A stretch of DNA of 64,000 nt from an uncultured Bacteroidales bacterium (GCA_900316305.1 ONCM01000009.1:1-64000); one strand, 5' to 3'. Counted from the stretch's first letter, positions 1 through 7,508 are shown. The notes: generated from the letters alone by a model not told the origin. Numbers and translations: made by a program.

Positions 1-54
1 GACAAAGAACGTTTTGGCTTTAACGAGCCAACTTTGTTTGATAATTTTGATTAA
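1..54 (+). CDS. C-terminus of an unidentified protein (partial)
   Basis: The first 54 bases read as 17 sense codons ending FNEPTLFDNFD and a TAA stop, in a frame open to the window edge. Codon use is plausible for a real gene and non-coding repeat DNA begins soon after the stop. The fragment is too short to assign to a family. The gene body lies outside the window. Confidence 0.5.
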   Translation, partial: DKERFGFNEPTLFDNFD

Positions 55-85
55 TAACACGTCCCAATTTTAACGGGACACTAGT

Positions 86-159
86 GGGTTTAAGGTTTAA
101 GGTTTAAGGTTTAGGGTTTAAGGTTTAGGGTTTAGAGGGTTAAAAGGTTATGGGTTAAA
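86..159. repeat. Heptad array (GTTTAAG/GTTTAGG units)
   Basis: About ten tandem 7-bp units, mostly GTTTAAG and GTTTAGG, fill the spacer between the partial first gene and the CapA-like gene. The right end degrades to GGTTAAAA-type units. It is the first of about sixteen period-7/8 arrays in the window. Confidence 0.85.
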
Positions 160-208
160 CAAATTCCTTGAACAGCCCCGACAGGGGCAAGAGCTCGGTA
201 GAGATAGA

Positions 209-1117
209 ATGCTGGTTTATAAGGCTTTTTGGATTTTTACGTTTGCGGTGCTGATCTCCTTTCAGGGCGGTTGGGCGCAACCGGTGCGGCCGTCGGGCGG
301 GGACACGCTGACGATTGCCTTTACGGGGGACATCCTTCTTGACAGGGGAGTGCGGCAGCGGATTGAGCGTGACGGCATAGAGAGCATTTTTGATGCGAGG
401 GCGGATTCCCTGTTCCGCAATTCCGACCTTGTGGTGGGGAATCTGGAATGCCCGGCCACCGCGCTTAAAACGCCGATGATGAAGAAGTTCGTGTTCCGCG
501 CCGAACCGGAATGGTTGGAGGCGTTGCGCGCCCATGGTTTCACCCATCTCAATCTGGCCAACAACCATTCGGTGGACCAAGGCCGGCGAGGATTGGTGGA
601 CACGTGGCACAATGTGGAGCGGTACGGCATGACGGCCGTCGGGGTGGGCAACACGATGGCGGAAGCCGCACAGCCCGTCCTGTTGGCAGAGCATCCCCGG
701 AAGGTCTGGCTGATTGCCTCGCTGCAAATGGCGTTGGAGCATTTTCCGTATCTCCCAGAAGCCCCTTCCGTCAACCAGGAGTCCATCGATTCGATGTTAG
801 TCCGCATCCGTGCGTTGCGCGCGGAGGACAGCACCGCCGTCATCATCGTGTCGTTGCATTGGGGGCAAGAACACACTTTGGAACCGACGCCGATGCAGCG
901 CAGTGCCGCCCGTCGTTTGATAGATGCCGGTGCCGATGCCCTGATCTGCCACCACACCCACACCCTGCAGACCATCGAGCAGTATCGTGGTAAGTACATT
1001 TACTATAGTCTTGGCAACTTTATCTTCGATCAAGACCGGGACATCAATCGCCGCACGTGTGTTCCGCAGGTGATGGTTACGCGGGATAGCGTGACGGTAA
1101 GAGAGAATTTTAATTAG
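209..1117 (+). CDS. CapA-family (poly-gamma-glutamate synthesis type) metallophosphatase-like protein
   Basis: A 302-aa exported protein. Residues 1-24 form a signal peptide ending GGWAQ. The CapA fold starts with AFTGDILLDRGV (about 35-46), followed by SDLVVGNLECP, LNLANNHSVDQG and HWGQEHTLEPT, and ends with CHHTHTLQ and YYSLGNFIFDQ. These are the conserved Asp/Asn/His motifs of the PF09587 calcineurin-like superfamily. No capBC-like ligase genes are nearby, so a role in poly-glutamate capsule is not supported by context; a periplasmic hydrolase role is as likely. The stop codon TAG falls at the edge of the following heptad array. Confidence 0.85.
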   Translation: MLVYKAFWIFTFAVLISFQGGWAQPVRPSGGDTLTIAFTGDILLDRGVRQRIERDGIESIFDARADSLFRNSDLVVGNLECPATALKTPMMKKFVFRAEPEWLEALRAHGFTHLNLANNHSVDQGRRGLVDTWHNVERYGMTAVGVGNTMAEAAQPVLLAEHPRKVWLIASLQMALEHFPYLPEAPSVNQESIDSMLVRIRALRAEDSTAVIIVSLHWGQEHTLEPTPMQRSAARRLIDAGADALICHHTHTLQTIEQYRGKYIYYSLGNFIFDQDRDINRRTCVPQVMVTRDSVTVRENFN

Positions 1118-1183
1118 TTAGCAGTTAGTAGTTAATAGTTAGCAGTTGGTTCAACAGGTAACAGCCAATAGCCAACAGCCAAT
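1116..1183. repeat. Heptad arrays (AGTTAGC and CCAATAG/CCAACAG units)
   Basis: Two short arrays sit back to back between the stop codons of convergent genes: AGTTAGC/AGTTAGT units (about 1116-1148) and AGCCAAT/AGCCAAC units (about 1160-1183). Both have period 7. Confidence 0.8.
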
Positions 1184-1187
1184 AATC

Positions 1188-1721
1188 TTACTTAACCACC
1201 TTCCATTCCCCTGGCTGAAGAGATCCCAGACTGAGGTCACCAATCTGGATGCGGATGAGTCGTAGGGTAGGGAAGCCGACCGCCGCGGTCATGTGGCGGA
1301 CTTGGCGGTTTTTGCCTTCGGTGAGGGTAAGGCGGACCCAACTGGTGGGGATGTTGGCGCGATAGCGGATGGGCGGCACGCGCTCCCAGAGGTTGTCCGG
1401 CGGCGATACCTTTTCGGTTTTGCAGGGTCGTGTGCGGTACCCTTTGATGACGACCCCTTTCCGCAGTTTTTGCAGGGCCTCGTCGGTGATCTCGCCATCG
1501 ACTTGGGCGAGGTAGGTGCGCGGGTGGGCGTTCTTCGGGTCCAGCAGCCGTTTCACCAACCGTCCGTCGTCGGTCAGCAGCAGGGCGCCTTCGCTGTCGT
1601 GGTCCAGCCGTCCAGCGGCATAGACTCCGGGAGGAAATCCGAACCCGTCGAGGGCGGGATGTCCCGCCTCGGGGGTGAACTGGCTCAGCACGCCGTAGGG
1701 TTTGTTGAAGAGGATGACCAT
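1188..1721 (-). CDS. rluE: RsuA/RluE-family rRNA pseudouridine synthase
   Basis: A 177-aa pseudouridine synthase without an S4 RNA-binding domain, as in the short RluE type that modifies 23S rRNA. It begins [14 protein letters not shown], carries the catalytic motif [17 protein letters not shown] (about residues 37-53; the Asp of RLDHD is the nucleophile), and ends with the family motif [23 protein letters not shown]. The length and missing S4 domain favour RluE over RsuA or RluB, but the exact target base cannot be read from sequence. It is convergent with the CapA-like gene and lies just downstream of tRNA-Ser. Confidence 0.88.
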   Translation of the reverse strand: MVILFNKPYGVLSQFTPEAGHPALDGFGFPPGVYAAGRLDHDSEGALLLTDDGRLVKRLLDPKNAHPRTYLAQVDGEITDEALQKLRKGVVIKGYRTRPCKTEKVSPPDNLWERVPPIRYRANIPTSWVRLTLTEGKNRQVRHMTAAVGFPTLRLIRIQIGDLSLGSLQPGEWKVVK

Positions 1722-1737
1722 GATCTATCTAAAAAAC

Positions 1738-1765
1738 GTAGGGGCGAAAAATCTTTCGCCCCTAC
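1738..1765. repeat. 28-bp palindrome, GTAGGGGCGAA type
   Basis: Arms GTAGGGGCGAAA and TTTCGCCCCTAC around a 4-base centre, between the pseudouridine synthase start and tRNA-Ser. Other members with the same outer arms lie at 9915-9942 and 60174-60197. Confidence 0.85.
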
Positions 1766-1771
1766 AGGTTG

Positions 1772-1856
1772 CGGAGAGAGAGGGATTCGAACCCCCGGAG
1801 GTGTTACCCTCAACGGTTTTCAAGACCGCCGCAATCGACCGCTCTGCCATCTCTCC
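1772..1856 (-). tRNA. tRNA-Ser (anticodon TGA)
   Basis: An 85-nt type II tRNA with acceptor arms GGAGAGA/TCTCTCC, a long variable arm, T-loop GTTCGAATC and loop CTTGAAA. The anticodon is at 1820-1822 (complement) and reads UCN serine codons. CCA is not encoded. Confidence 0.95.
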
Positions 1857-1868
1857 ATTTTCGGGCGG

Positions 1869-1876
1869 CAAAAATA
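1869..1876 (-). promoter_or_regulatory. TATTTTTG -7 box for tRNA-Ser
   Basis: Bacteroidota-type TAnnTTTG box ending 12 bp before the tRNA 5' end, the same spacing range as at tRNA-Met and tRNA-Pro. Confidence 0.7.
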
Positions 1877-1956
1877 GTATTTTTTCCTATACGAAATGCA
1901 TTGGTGATTCGGAATTTCATATTTCATTCCAATTTTATATATAATTGTCTGGTTAT

Positions 1957-2044
1957 TAGCTTTTAGCTTTTGGCCATTGGCTTTTGGCGTATAGTCTTCG
2001 ACTATATTTAGCCAACAGCCAACAGCTAATAGCCAATAGCTAAA
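1957..2044. repeat. Inverted heptad arrays around a small hairpin
   Basis: GCTTTTA/GCTTTTG units (about 1957-1987), a hairpin TATAGTC-TTC-GACTATA (about 1990-2006), then GCCAACA/GCTAATA units (about 2010-2044), which are roughly the reverse complement of the first array. The right array reaches into the stop codon (TAG) of the ABC ATPase gene. Confidence 0.7.
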
Positions 2045-2807
2045 GTTTCTTAGTAATAAACCCTTCTTCCGAAATGAGGTAAACATCGGAAAGATCGAAG
2101 CAATTCCGAATATTTCCCTCCGTCAACACCGCGTTTCGATCGCCGTATTGCAGCACGTTTCCCTCTTTCAGCAGCAGAATCTGTTTGGAGTAGGACTTGG
2201 CGATGGGCAGGTCGTGCAGGATGATGAGGATGCTGACGCCCTGCTCCTCGTTGAGCTGCTGTAGGATGTCCATGATCTCGAACTTGTGGGTGACGTCAAT
2301 GTTGGAGAGCGGTTCGTCGAGGAGCATGATGCCGGTCTGCTGGGCCATGGCGCGGGCGATCATCACGCGCTGACGTTCGCCGCCGCTCAACGCCTGCAAC
2401 AAATTATCGCGGTATTTCCACACTTTGCATCGCTGCAGCATGTCTTCCACCACCTCTTTGTCTTCCGGACGCTGCATTTCCCATGGAGTTTGGTAGGGGT
2501 TCCGCCCTAACATTACGTAATCGAAAACGCTAATGTCGAACACAATGTCCTGGTATTGTGGCACGTAGGCGAGCGTGCGGGCCATCTCCGTCATCTTGTA
2601 TTCCGACATGGGTTTCCCGTTCAGCTGTATCGTGCCGCTGTCGGGCTTCAGCAGCCCCGCAACGCATTTCAGCAACGTGGTTTTGCCGGAGCCGTTCGGA
2701 CCCAAAATCGAGCAAAAGCCGCCTTGGGGAAAGCTTACGGACAAATCGTTGAATATCACGCGGTTGTCGTAGCCAAAATGGAGATTTTGTATGTTGATGG
2801 AATCCAT
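2040..2807 (-). CDS. ABC transporter ATP-binding protein, FecE/FepC/BtuD type
   Basis: A 255-aa cytoplasmic ATPase of the iron-siderophore/heme/cobalamin importer class. Walker A is GPNGSGKTT (about residues 38-46), the Q-loop lies in YVPQYQDIVF, the signature is LSGGERQRV and Walker B is IMLLDEPLSNID with the switch His in LILHDL. The spacing and LGRNPY motif fit the FecCD-associated family. No permease or binding-protein gene is adjacent; mutL lies upstream across a repeat array, so the permease must be elsewhere or the ATPase is shared. The substrate cannot be decided. Confidence 0.88.
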   Translation of the reverse strand: MDSINIQNLHFGYDNRVIFNDLSVSFPQGGFCSILGPNGSGKTTLLKCVAGLLKPDSGTIQLNGKPMSEYKMTEMARTLAYVPQYQDIVFDISVFDYVMLGRNPYQTPWEMQRPEDKEVVEDMLQRCKVWKYRDNLLQALSGGERQRVMIARAMAQQTGIMLLDEPLSNIDVTHKFEIMDILQQLNEEQGVSILIILHDLPIAKSYSKQILLLKEGNVLQYGDRNAVLTEGNIRNCFDLSDVYLISEEGFITKKL

Positions 2808-2812
2808 GTTTG

Positions 2813-2912
2813 GTTTAAGGTTTAAAGTTTAGAGTTTAGAGTTTAAGGTTTAGGAGTTTAGGAGCTTAGAAGCTTAGGAGTTTAGGAGTTTAGGGGCTTA
2901 GACGTTTGAGGT
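2813..2912. repeat. Array of 7/8-bp units (GTTTAAG, TTTAGGAG)
   Basis: A spacer of roughly twelve units that starts with period 7 (GGTTTAA, AGTTTAG) and shifts to period 8 (TTTAGGAG, CTTAGAAG). It lies between the ABC ATPase start and the mutL stop. Confidence 0.8.
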
Positions 2913-2959
2913 AATAGGCAATTTATAATTCATAAATCATACGTCTCACGTCTTATGTC

Positions 2960-4825
2960 TCATTCAAAATAATGTCTCAGTTCCTCCGCGCCGAAAATAT
3001 GCAACGTGCTCTTTCCCGACGGAGAAATGGTGGGCATATCGCTTTCAAACAATCTGCGAATTAACGATTTGACCTCTTCTTGCGTGGCGGGCACGCGCTG
3101 GCGGGAGCGTTTCTGACGGGCTAGACTTTGCGCGATGCCAGAGATTTTGTCGCCTTTGTGGATGACTTGGTTGGTCTGGTAGGCGGTCAGCACATTTTCG
3201 ATAAGTGCTTGCACGTCACCCTCTTCCTCTTCGTCATTGGGCGTGGCGTTGACGGCAATGTGGGTGTTGTCGATTTTTTCGAGGTCGTAGCCTAATCGTA
3301 GAAAATCCCCCTTCAGAGATATAGCTAAGTCGGTTTGCGCGGCGGTGAGCGTGACGGTCTGCGGGAACAGACTCTGCTGCGGCCGTATCGGGGTGTTTTT
3401 CAATGCGTTGACGTACATGTCGTAGAGGATGCGCTCCTGCACGTTGGGCAGGTCGGCGGTCATTACCTGACCGTTCAGCTCGAAAAAGAGGTAGCGTCCA
3501 CCGAATACGAAAAATGGAATGGTTTCGGGAATTTCGATGCTGTTTTCCGCTGTTTCAGACTGGAAATCAACGGTTTGCTGTTCCTCTTTCGGGTATTCCA
3601 CCTTCTCCACGTTGAGTTCTTTGAGGAAGTTTTCCCAATCGTTGGAAGTGGGTGTCTCGCGACGGAAACCGCCACCGCCGAACTGCTGGAACGGCGAACT
3701 GTGCTTCTTTTCCGGCACCTTGTCGAATGGGTTGTAGTTGGGGTTTGTATGGAAAACAGGAGCTGTAATCTCTTTGTTCTCAGGTTTTTCTGTGATAATA
3801 TCGGGAAAGGAGTCATCGAAGTCGATCATCGGGGTGAGCGACATGGTGCCAAGGGCCTTCTTCACCGTGGAGTTGAGGAAGCCGAAGAAGAGGCGTTCGT
3901 CCTGCAGTTTTACCTCCACTTTGGTGGGACTGACATTGACATCGATCATGGCCGGGTCAATCTCAATGGCGATGAAGTAGGCGGGGTGCGAACCCTGCGG
4001 GATGAGGTCGGCGTATGCCTTCTCAACCGCAAAATTGAGCAAACTATGACGCACAAAACGCTGGTTGACAAACATATACTGCTCACTCTTCCTCTTGGCG
4101 TTCTCGGGTTTGGCGATGAAGCCGGAAATGCGCATCAGCTCATGGTCGAGCTCTACGGGGAAGAGTTTGTCGTTGAAATGCTGTCCAAAGATGTTGACGA
4201 TGCGCTGGCGCATGTTGGAAGCGGGCAGCAGCAGGATGAGTTTGCCGTTATTATAATATTGAAAAGTGATATCGTGGTGAATGAGGGCAACGCGGTAAAG
4301 TTCCTCCTCGATGTGGGTGAGCTCCACCTTGTCGGATTTGAGGAAGTTGCGGCGGGCGGGCACATTGAAGAAGAGGTTTTTGACGGCGATTGAGGTGCCG
4401 TCGGCGCAGGTAATGGGCGCATGTTCCTTGATGTCAGCGCCTTCGATGAGGACGAGGGTGCCCATCTCGTCGGCTGCGGGCTTGGTTTTGAGCTCCACGT
4501 GTGCGATGGCCGCGATGGAGGCGAGGGCCTCTCCGCGGAACCCCTTAGTGCAGATGTGGAACAGATCGTCAGCCTTGCGCAGCTTGGAGGTGGCGTGCCG
4601 CTCGAAGCAGAGACGAGCGTCGTTGAACGACATGCCCTTGCCGTTGTCGGTCACCTGAATGAGGGTCTTGCCGGCATCCTTGATGATGAGTTGGATCTGA
4701 GTTGCGCCGGCATCCACGGCGTTTTCGAGCAACTCCTTGACCACGGAGGCGGGTCGCTGTACAACCTCACCGGCCGCAATCTGATTCGCCACCGCGTCGG
4801 GCAGCAGTCGTATAATGTCTTCCAT
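2960..4825 (-). CDS. mutL: DNA mismatch repair protein MutL
   Basis: A 621-aa MutL, a normal length. The N-terminal GHKL ATPase holds VVKELLENAVDAGAT, VTDNGKGM, RHATSKL and GFRGEALASIAA within the first ~110 residues, and MutL transducer residues follow to ~330. After an acidic linker the C-terminal dimerisation domain runs from about 425. There the motif that is DQHAxxE in endonuclease-type MutL reads ADLPNVQERILYD, and the C-terminal CPHGRP-type motif reads SPSGKS, so nickase activity looks absent. No mutS or mutH is in view. The start at MEDIIRLLPD fits the family. Confidence 0.96.
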   Translation of the reverse strand: MEDIIRLLPDAVANQIAAGEVVQRPASVVKELLENAVDAGATQIQLIIKDAGKTLIQVTDNGKGMSFNDARLCFERHATSKLRKADDLFHICTKGFRGEALASIAAIAHVELKTKPAADEMGTLVLIEGADIKEHAPITCADGTSIAVKNLFFNVPARRNFLKSDKVELTHIEEELYRVALIHHDITFQYYNNGKLILLLPASNMRQRIVNIFGQHFNDKLFPVELDHELMRISGFIAKPENAKRKSEQYMFVNQRFVRHSLLNFAVEKAYADLIPQGSHPAYFIAIEIDPAMIDVNVSPTKVEVKLQDERLFFGFLNSTVKKALGTMSLTPMIDFDDSFPDIITEKPENKEITAPVFHTNPNYNPFDKVPEKKHSSPFQQFGGGGFRRETPTSNDWENFLKELNVEKVEYPKEEQQTVDFQSETAENSIEIPETIPFFVFGGRYLFFELNGQVMTADLPNVQERILYDMYVNALKNTPIRPQQSLFPQTVTLTAAQTDLAISLKGDFLRLGYDLEKIDNTHIAVNATPNDEEEEGDVQALIENVLTAYQTNQVIHKGDKISGIAQSLARQKRSRQRVPATQEEVKSLIRRLFESDMPTISPSGKSTLHIFGAEELRHYFE

Positions 4826-4837
4826 ACGGTTAAAATT

Positions 4838-4918
4838 GGTTAAAAGTTTAGGAGTTTAGAAGCTTAGGAGCTTAAAAGCTTAAAAGCTTAGGAGCTTAGA
4901 AGTTTAGAAGTTTAGAAG
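4838..4918. repeat. Period-8 array (GCTTAGGA/GCTTAAAA/GTTTAGAA units)
   Basis: About nine 8-bp units directly upstream of mutL. The last units contain the TAA stop codon of the upstream small membrane-protein gene (complement of 4912-4914). Confidence 0.85.
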
Positions 4919-5154
4919 AATTTCCAGATGATGATGCCGAGGATTACTACCAGGAAAACCATGAAGAGGATAGTGATGGAGAAATTGTTCTTGCGGTCGG
5001 CGGTGTGGTTGCGCTTGCTCTGCCACTCATCATGGAGGTTGCGGGCGAAATCGCGTCGTGCGTCGCCGGTGGATTCCTCTTTCTTGGGGTCGTAGAATCT
5101 GGGTTTGTAGTTGAACTGTCTCGGTTCGCGGTTGTTAAAAAATGTGAATGCCAT
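4912..5154 (-). CDS. Small C-terminally membrane-anchored protein upstream of mutL
   Basis: An 80-aa protein of unknown function. It opens MAFTFFNNREPRQFNYKPRF, has a charged middle containing KEESTGDARRDFARN, and ends in one transmembrane helix (FSITILFMVFLVVILGIII). I chose the ATG at 5154 because a longer reading would need a TTG inside the TAnnTTTG promoter box at 5173-5180. I recall small proteins with similar PRxFxYxPRFYDP text next to mutL in other Bacteroidota. Its stop codon lies inside the adjacent repeat array. Confidence 0.75.
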   Translation of the reverse strand: MAFTFFNNREPRQFNYKPRFYDPKKEESTGDARRDFARNLHDEWQSKRNHTADRKNNFSITILFMVFLVVILGIIIWKFF

Positions 5155-5172
5155 AACTATGAATTTTGTTTG

Positions 5173-5180
5173 CAAAAGTA
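5173..5180 (-). promoter_or_regulatory. TACTTTTG -7 box
   Basis: Exact TAnnTTTG match 18 bp before the ATG at 5154. It sets the start of the small membrane-protein gene and may also drive mutL. Confidence 0.65.
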
Positions 5181-5262
5181 CGATTTTTTCGGTTTATCAA
5201 TCACCATTTTGCTGACATTGGCAAAATGGTCAAGATTGGCTATAATGATGACTGTTGCACAC

Positions 5263-5550
5263 CTACTGTGCTACAGAAACAATAGGGACTCCCAATGCCA
5301 ACTGTATTAAGGCAATGGTTTTGCAGGTGAAGTTGTGACCAAACGAGAACCATCTGGACACTTCAGACTCCTTTTTTCCGGTCAGTCGTGCCAAATCACG
5401 CTTGGTCATCCCCTTTTCTTGCAATGTTTGGTATATCTTTTCCGATATACTGAAATTCAAGTCAAAGGCCGCCTTTTCCTGTGGGGTAATGGAATTAATT
5501 GCCTCTTGCAAAATAGGCGAATAAATCTTGGCGTTTGTCTCTTTTTTCAT
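5263..5550 (-). CDS. XRE-family helix-turn-helix antitoxin
   Basis: A 95-aa protein with an XRE helix-turn-helix in the middle: KIYQTLQEKGMTKRDLARLT followed by KKESEVSRWFSFGHNFTCKT. It is the second gene of a two-gene unit; its start overlaps the upstream gene's stop by four bases (5547-5550). This HTH protein paired with a slightly larger basic partner is a typical type II toxin-antitoxin arrangement with the toxin gene first, as in HigBA. It probably represses the shared promoter at 6050-6057. The exact family is unassigned. Confidence 0.75.
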   Translation of the reverse strand: MKKETNAKIYSPILQEAINSITPQEKAAFDLNFSISEKIYQTLQEKGMTKRDLARLTGKKESEVSRWFSFGHNFTCKTIALIQLALGVPIVSVAQ

Positions 5551-6026
5551 GATAATTGAAATACTTTTCCTTCTATTCCGGTGATAACATTCTTCTCGAT
5601 GGTCACAGATCCTGCTTTTTGCGCTTCTGCGAGCATTTTGTCAAAGGCTTGCAAATCCATGACATATCCGCTCAATTCAGAGCTTTCTTCGTATGTGCGT
5701 GTATCCTTTCTCCCACCATTTCCAACAATAAGAATTTGGTCAGAAATGCGTAAACAATACAGGCGCAATTTTCGTGAATCAATAGATAAGGCTGCCACGC
5801 GGTCACTCATTTTGCCTTCAGGACGGAAAAATCGTTCAAAAGCTCCTACAGCGACAATCTTTTCCAATGCCAAGATGATGTTCTTATAGTCGGTGTTTAG
5901 CGTGGCATCGTCTTTGAATTTTTGCACAAATGATTCATATTCGCTGATGGCATTCCCATCAAAGCAAATAGAATACAAGCTAACATTATCAGTCTGTTCC
6001 AGTATTTTTAATCTAGCCTCTTTCAT
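5547..6026 (-). CDS. Putative toxin partner of the XRE antitoxin
   Basis: A 159-aa cytoplasmic protein, first gene of the unit. The central strand-rich segment RKLRLYCLRISDQILIVGNGG resembles the core strands of RelE/ParE-like toxins, followed by YEESSELSGYVMDLQAFDKM. Its length exceeds classical RelE, and catalytic residues cannot be assigned with confidence. The toxin call rests mainly on the four-base overlap with the XRE gene and the accessory context. It could instead be a sensor-type partner. Confidence 0.6.
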   Translation of the reverse strand: MKEARLKILEQTDNVSLYSICFDGNAISEYESFVQKFKDDATLNTDYKNIILALEKIVAVGAFERFFRPEGKMSDRVAALSIDSRKLRLYCLRISDQILIVGNGGRKDTRTYEESSELSGYVMDLQAFDKMLAEAQKAGSVTIEKNVITGIEGKVFQLS

Positions 6027-6049
6027 TATAGTACGTTTTAATTAGGCTG

Positions 6050-6057
6050 CAAAGATA
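6050..6057 (-). promoter_or_regulatory. TATCTTTG -7 box of the toxin-antitoxin unit
   Basis: TAnnTTTG box 23 bp before the ATG at 6026 on the minus strand. Confidence 0.7.
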
Positions 6058-6127
6058 CTTTTTTTCTGGATAAGTTTAACATATATGTGAATTTTTTGTT
6101 TCCAAGATAGACTATTGGAAAAAAACG

Positions 6128-6135
6128 TATCTTTG
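6128..6135 (+). promoter_or_regulatory. TATCTTTG -7 box upstream of structured element 1
   Basis: TAnnTTTG box on the plus strand, 18 bp before the structured element. A transcript from here would carry the whole element as a leader of about 270 nt before the barrel gene at 6408, or make a free RNA. Confidence 0.6.
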
Positions 6136-6153
6136 CCACGTCAACCAAAAGAC

Positions 6154-6371
6154 GCATTATGCCGGACGGTTGGCGGAATTTATTGAATAAAACGAAGCGT
6201 TATGCTCGTCTTGTGAATGGAAACGTAGGAAATTTCCAATACAATGATGCAAGAGAGTGTGACGGCTTGCGCGAATAGCGTGGGCTGGTTCCACATCTTC
6301 ATCATTAGGTTTCCTACGACCTCCATTCAAAGAAGTGGTGTACAGTGCCACGCTTCTTTTGTGTAATATGC
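6154..6371 (+). other. Structured element 1: ~220-bp nested hairpin upstream of the barrel gene
   Basis: No gene is supported in 6027-6407. The stretch folds on paper into nested arms: GAAGCGT (6194-6200) with ACGCTTC (6350-6356), then GAATGGAAACGTAGGAAA (6215-6232) with TTTCCTACGACCTCCATTC (6310-6328), then AATGATG (6243-6249) with CATCATT (6300-6306). A central GCGTGGGCT (6278-6286) and the 3' motif GTGCCACGCTT also occur, in the same order, in the element at 39732-39961. A promoter box lies just upstream. It may be a non-coding RNA, a leader or a mobile miniature element. Confidence 0.5.
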
Positions 6372-6407
6372 TCTTGGGGTGCTGGGGAGCGGAAAATATT
6401 GACAATT

Positions 6408-6899
6408 ATGAAGAAAGCTTTTGTTTTTGTCTTATTATCATTAGCAACGTTTCTTGCTTCAGCACAGAAAACATGGTTTGTTGGAGGCACTGCTAGCATC
6501 GGATACCTTAACAATTTCACCTTTGCCGTTGAACCGCAATTCGGATACGAATTTAGTGATCGTTTTGCAATGGGAACGGGGATAGGGTTAACTTTAATGG
6601 ATGACGGCTATTATACATCTGTCATCGGAATTGCGGAACCTTTCCTACGTTTTTGTGTATGGCACAATGAGCGTTTTTTTGTGGATTTAAAAACAACCGC
6701 TGGTTTTGGCTTTACCGATGAGCTTATTCTTTGTCAAGTCGGAGTGCGCCCTGGGTTGCGTTTTCGTATTAACGATCACTGGGACATATCAGCTGATTTA
6801 GGCTTGTTTGGAGCAAGATACAGTTATTCTGATGGTTGGAGGCCTGAATTAGGCATTAATGCAGTAAATGCTGCGGTTTGGTTCGCCTATCGTTTTTAA
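6408..6899 (+). CDS. Small outer-membrane beta-barrel protein
   Basis: A 163-aa exported protein with signal peptide MKKAFVFVLLSLATFLASAQ. The mature part alternates polar and hydrophobic residues as beta-hairpins (for example FAVEPQFGYEFSDRFAMGTG and HWDISADLGLFGARYSY) and ends in the aromatic motif WFAYRF typical of outer-membrane insertion. The size suggests an eight-stranded OmpW/OmpX-like barrel. I chose the ATG at 6408 over an earlier in-frame ATG at 6345, which lies within structured element 1. The region is more AT-rich than the neighbouring core genes, hinting at transfer. Confidence 0.75.
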   Translation: MKKAFVFVLLSLATFLASAQKTWFVGGTASIGYLNNFTFAVEPQFGYEFSDRFAMGTGIGLTLMDDGYYTSVIGIAEPFLRFCVWHNERFFVDLKTTAGFGFTDELILCQVGVRPGLRFRINDHWDISADLGLFGARYSYSDGWRPELGINAVNAAVWFAYRF

Positions 6900-6959
6900 C
6901 GTTTGTTATGGGCTTGTTGCGTACCCTCGGCACGCCCACACTCGAGAGAGCACCGCACA

Positions 6960-7234
6960 CCCCACACTGCGGCCTGACGGCCTTAGTGCGGGGTTATTGA
7001 GATAGCGTGCCGCTGGCACGCCTCGTAAATCGATACACTATTGCAATAACGACAGAGTAGCGAAACGCCATCACAAAGAGGTCAGTGAGCCGAAACATCA
7101 TTTACATCACCATTGTAGAATTTGCGCCTCGTGCTGAAAGCACGAAATCCTAATAACCCCGCACAAGCGTAACGAAGTGGAGCACAGTGTGGGGTAACAG
7201 CGACGCGCGCGGGAACGGCGTGCCAGCGGCACGC
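6960..7234. repeat. Cluster of palindromes between the barrel gene and tRNA-Met
   Basis: The 529-bp gene-free stretch 6900-7428 holds at least five palindromes. A (6960-6993) has arms CCCCACACT and AGTGCGGGG and is followed by TTATTG. B (7005-7021) is GCGTGCCGCTGGCACGC. A small one (7130-7144) is CGTGCTGAAAGCACG. C (7157-7194) has the arms of A in the opposite orientation (AATAACCCCGCAC ... GTGTGGGG). D (7218-7234) is the reverse complement of B. The cluster is therefore roughly an inverted repeat of two modules. No coding signal is seen. Confidence 0.75.
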
Positions 7235-7407
7235 AACGATGGATATGTAATGCCATCGGGCATTGTTTTAGGCGTATTCACTCATAATAGTTTCGTTTAT
7301 ATCATCATAAGTCTCTCGTAAATTAGAGTATATTTCCAGATATCCGACTGAAAACCACCCTCTTACATAAAATTTTCAATTCCCTGTCGCGCAATTGAAA
7401 AAAAGTG

Positions 7408-7415
7408 TATTTTTG
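7408..7415 (+). promoter_or_regulatory. TATTTTTG -7 box of tRNA-Met
   Basis: TAnnTTTG box ending 13 bp before the tRNA 5' end. Confidence 0.75.
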
Positions 7416-7428
7416 CAGCCTCAAAAAA

Positions 7429-7502
7429 GGCGGGGTAGCTCAGTTGGTTAGAGCGTCGGATTCATAACCCGGAGGTCACGAGTTCAACTCTCGTTCCCGC
7501 CA
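7429..7502 (+). tRNA. tRNA-Met (anticodon CAT)
   Basis: A 74-nt tRNA with acceptor arms GGCGGGG/TCCCGCC, D-arm GCTCAGTTGGTTAGAGC and T-loop GTTCAACTC. The anticodon CAT is at 7463-7465. The fully paired first acceptor base argues against the initiator; elongator Met is likeliest, though a lysidine-modified Ile tRNA cannot be excluded. CCA is not encoded. Confidence 0.92.
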
Positions 7503-7508
7503 CAAAAG

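Noticed and set aside
86-159. Telomere-like repeats (TTTAGGG)
   Set aside because: The units match a plant-type telomere by chance. The array is short, internal, degenerate and one of many with different units.
3335-4393. A 352-codon open frame antisense to mutL
   Set aside because: It is the mirror of the well-supported mutL coding sequence, with composition typical of a shadow frame.
6154-6371. Integron attC site or gene cassette boundary
   Set aside because: The nested hairpin layout is reminiscent of attC, but no GTTRRRY/RYYYAAC core pair is present at the ends and no integrase gene is in the window.
6157-6405. An 82-codon open frame on the minus strand
   Set aside because: It lies fully inside structured element 1, has no signal, domain or promoter, and its frame is a by-product of the inverted repeats.
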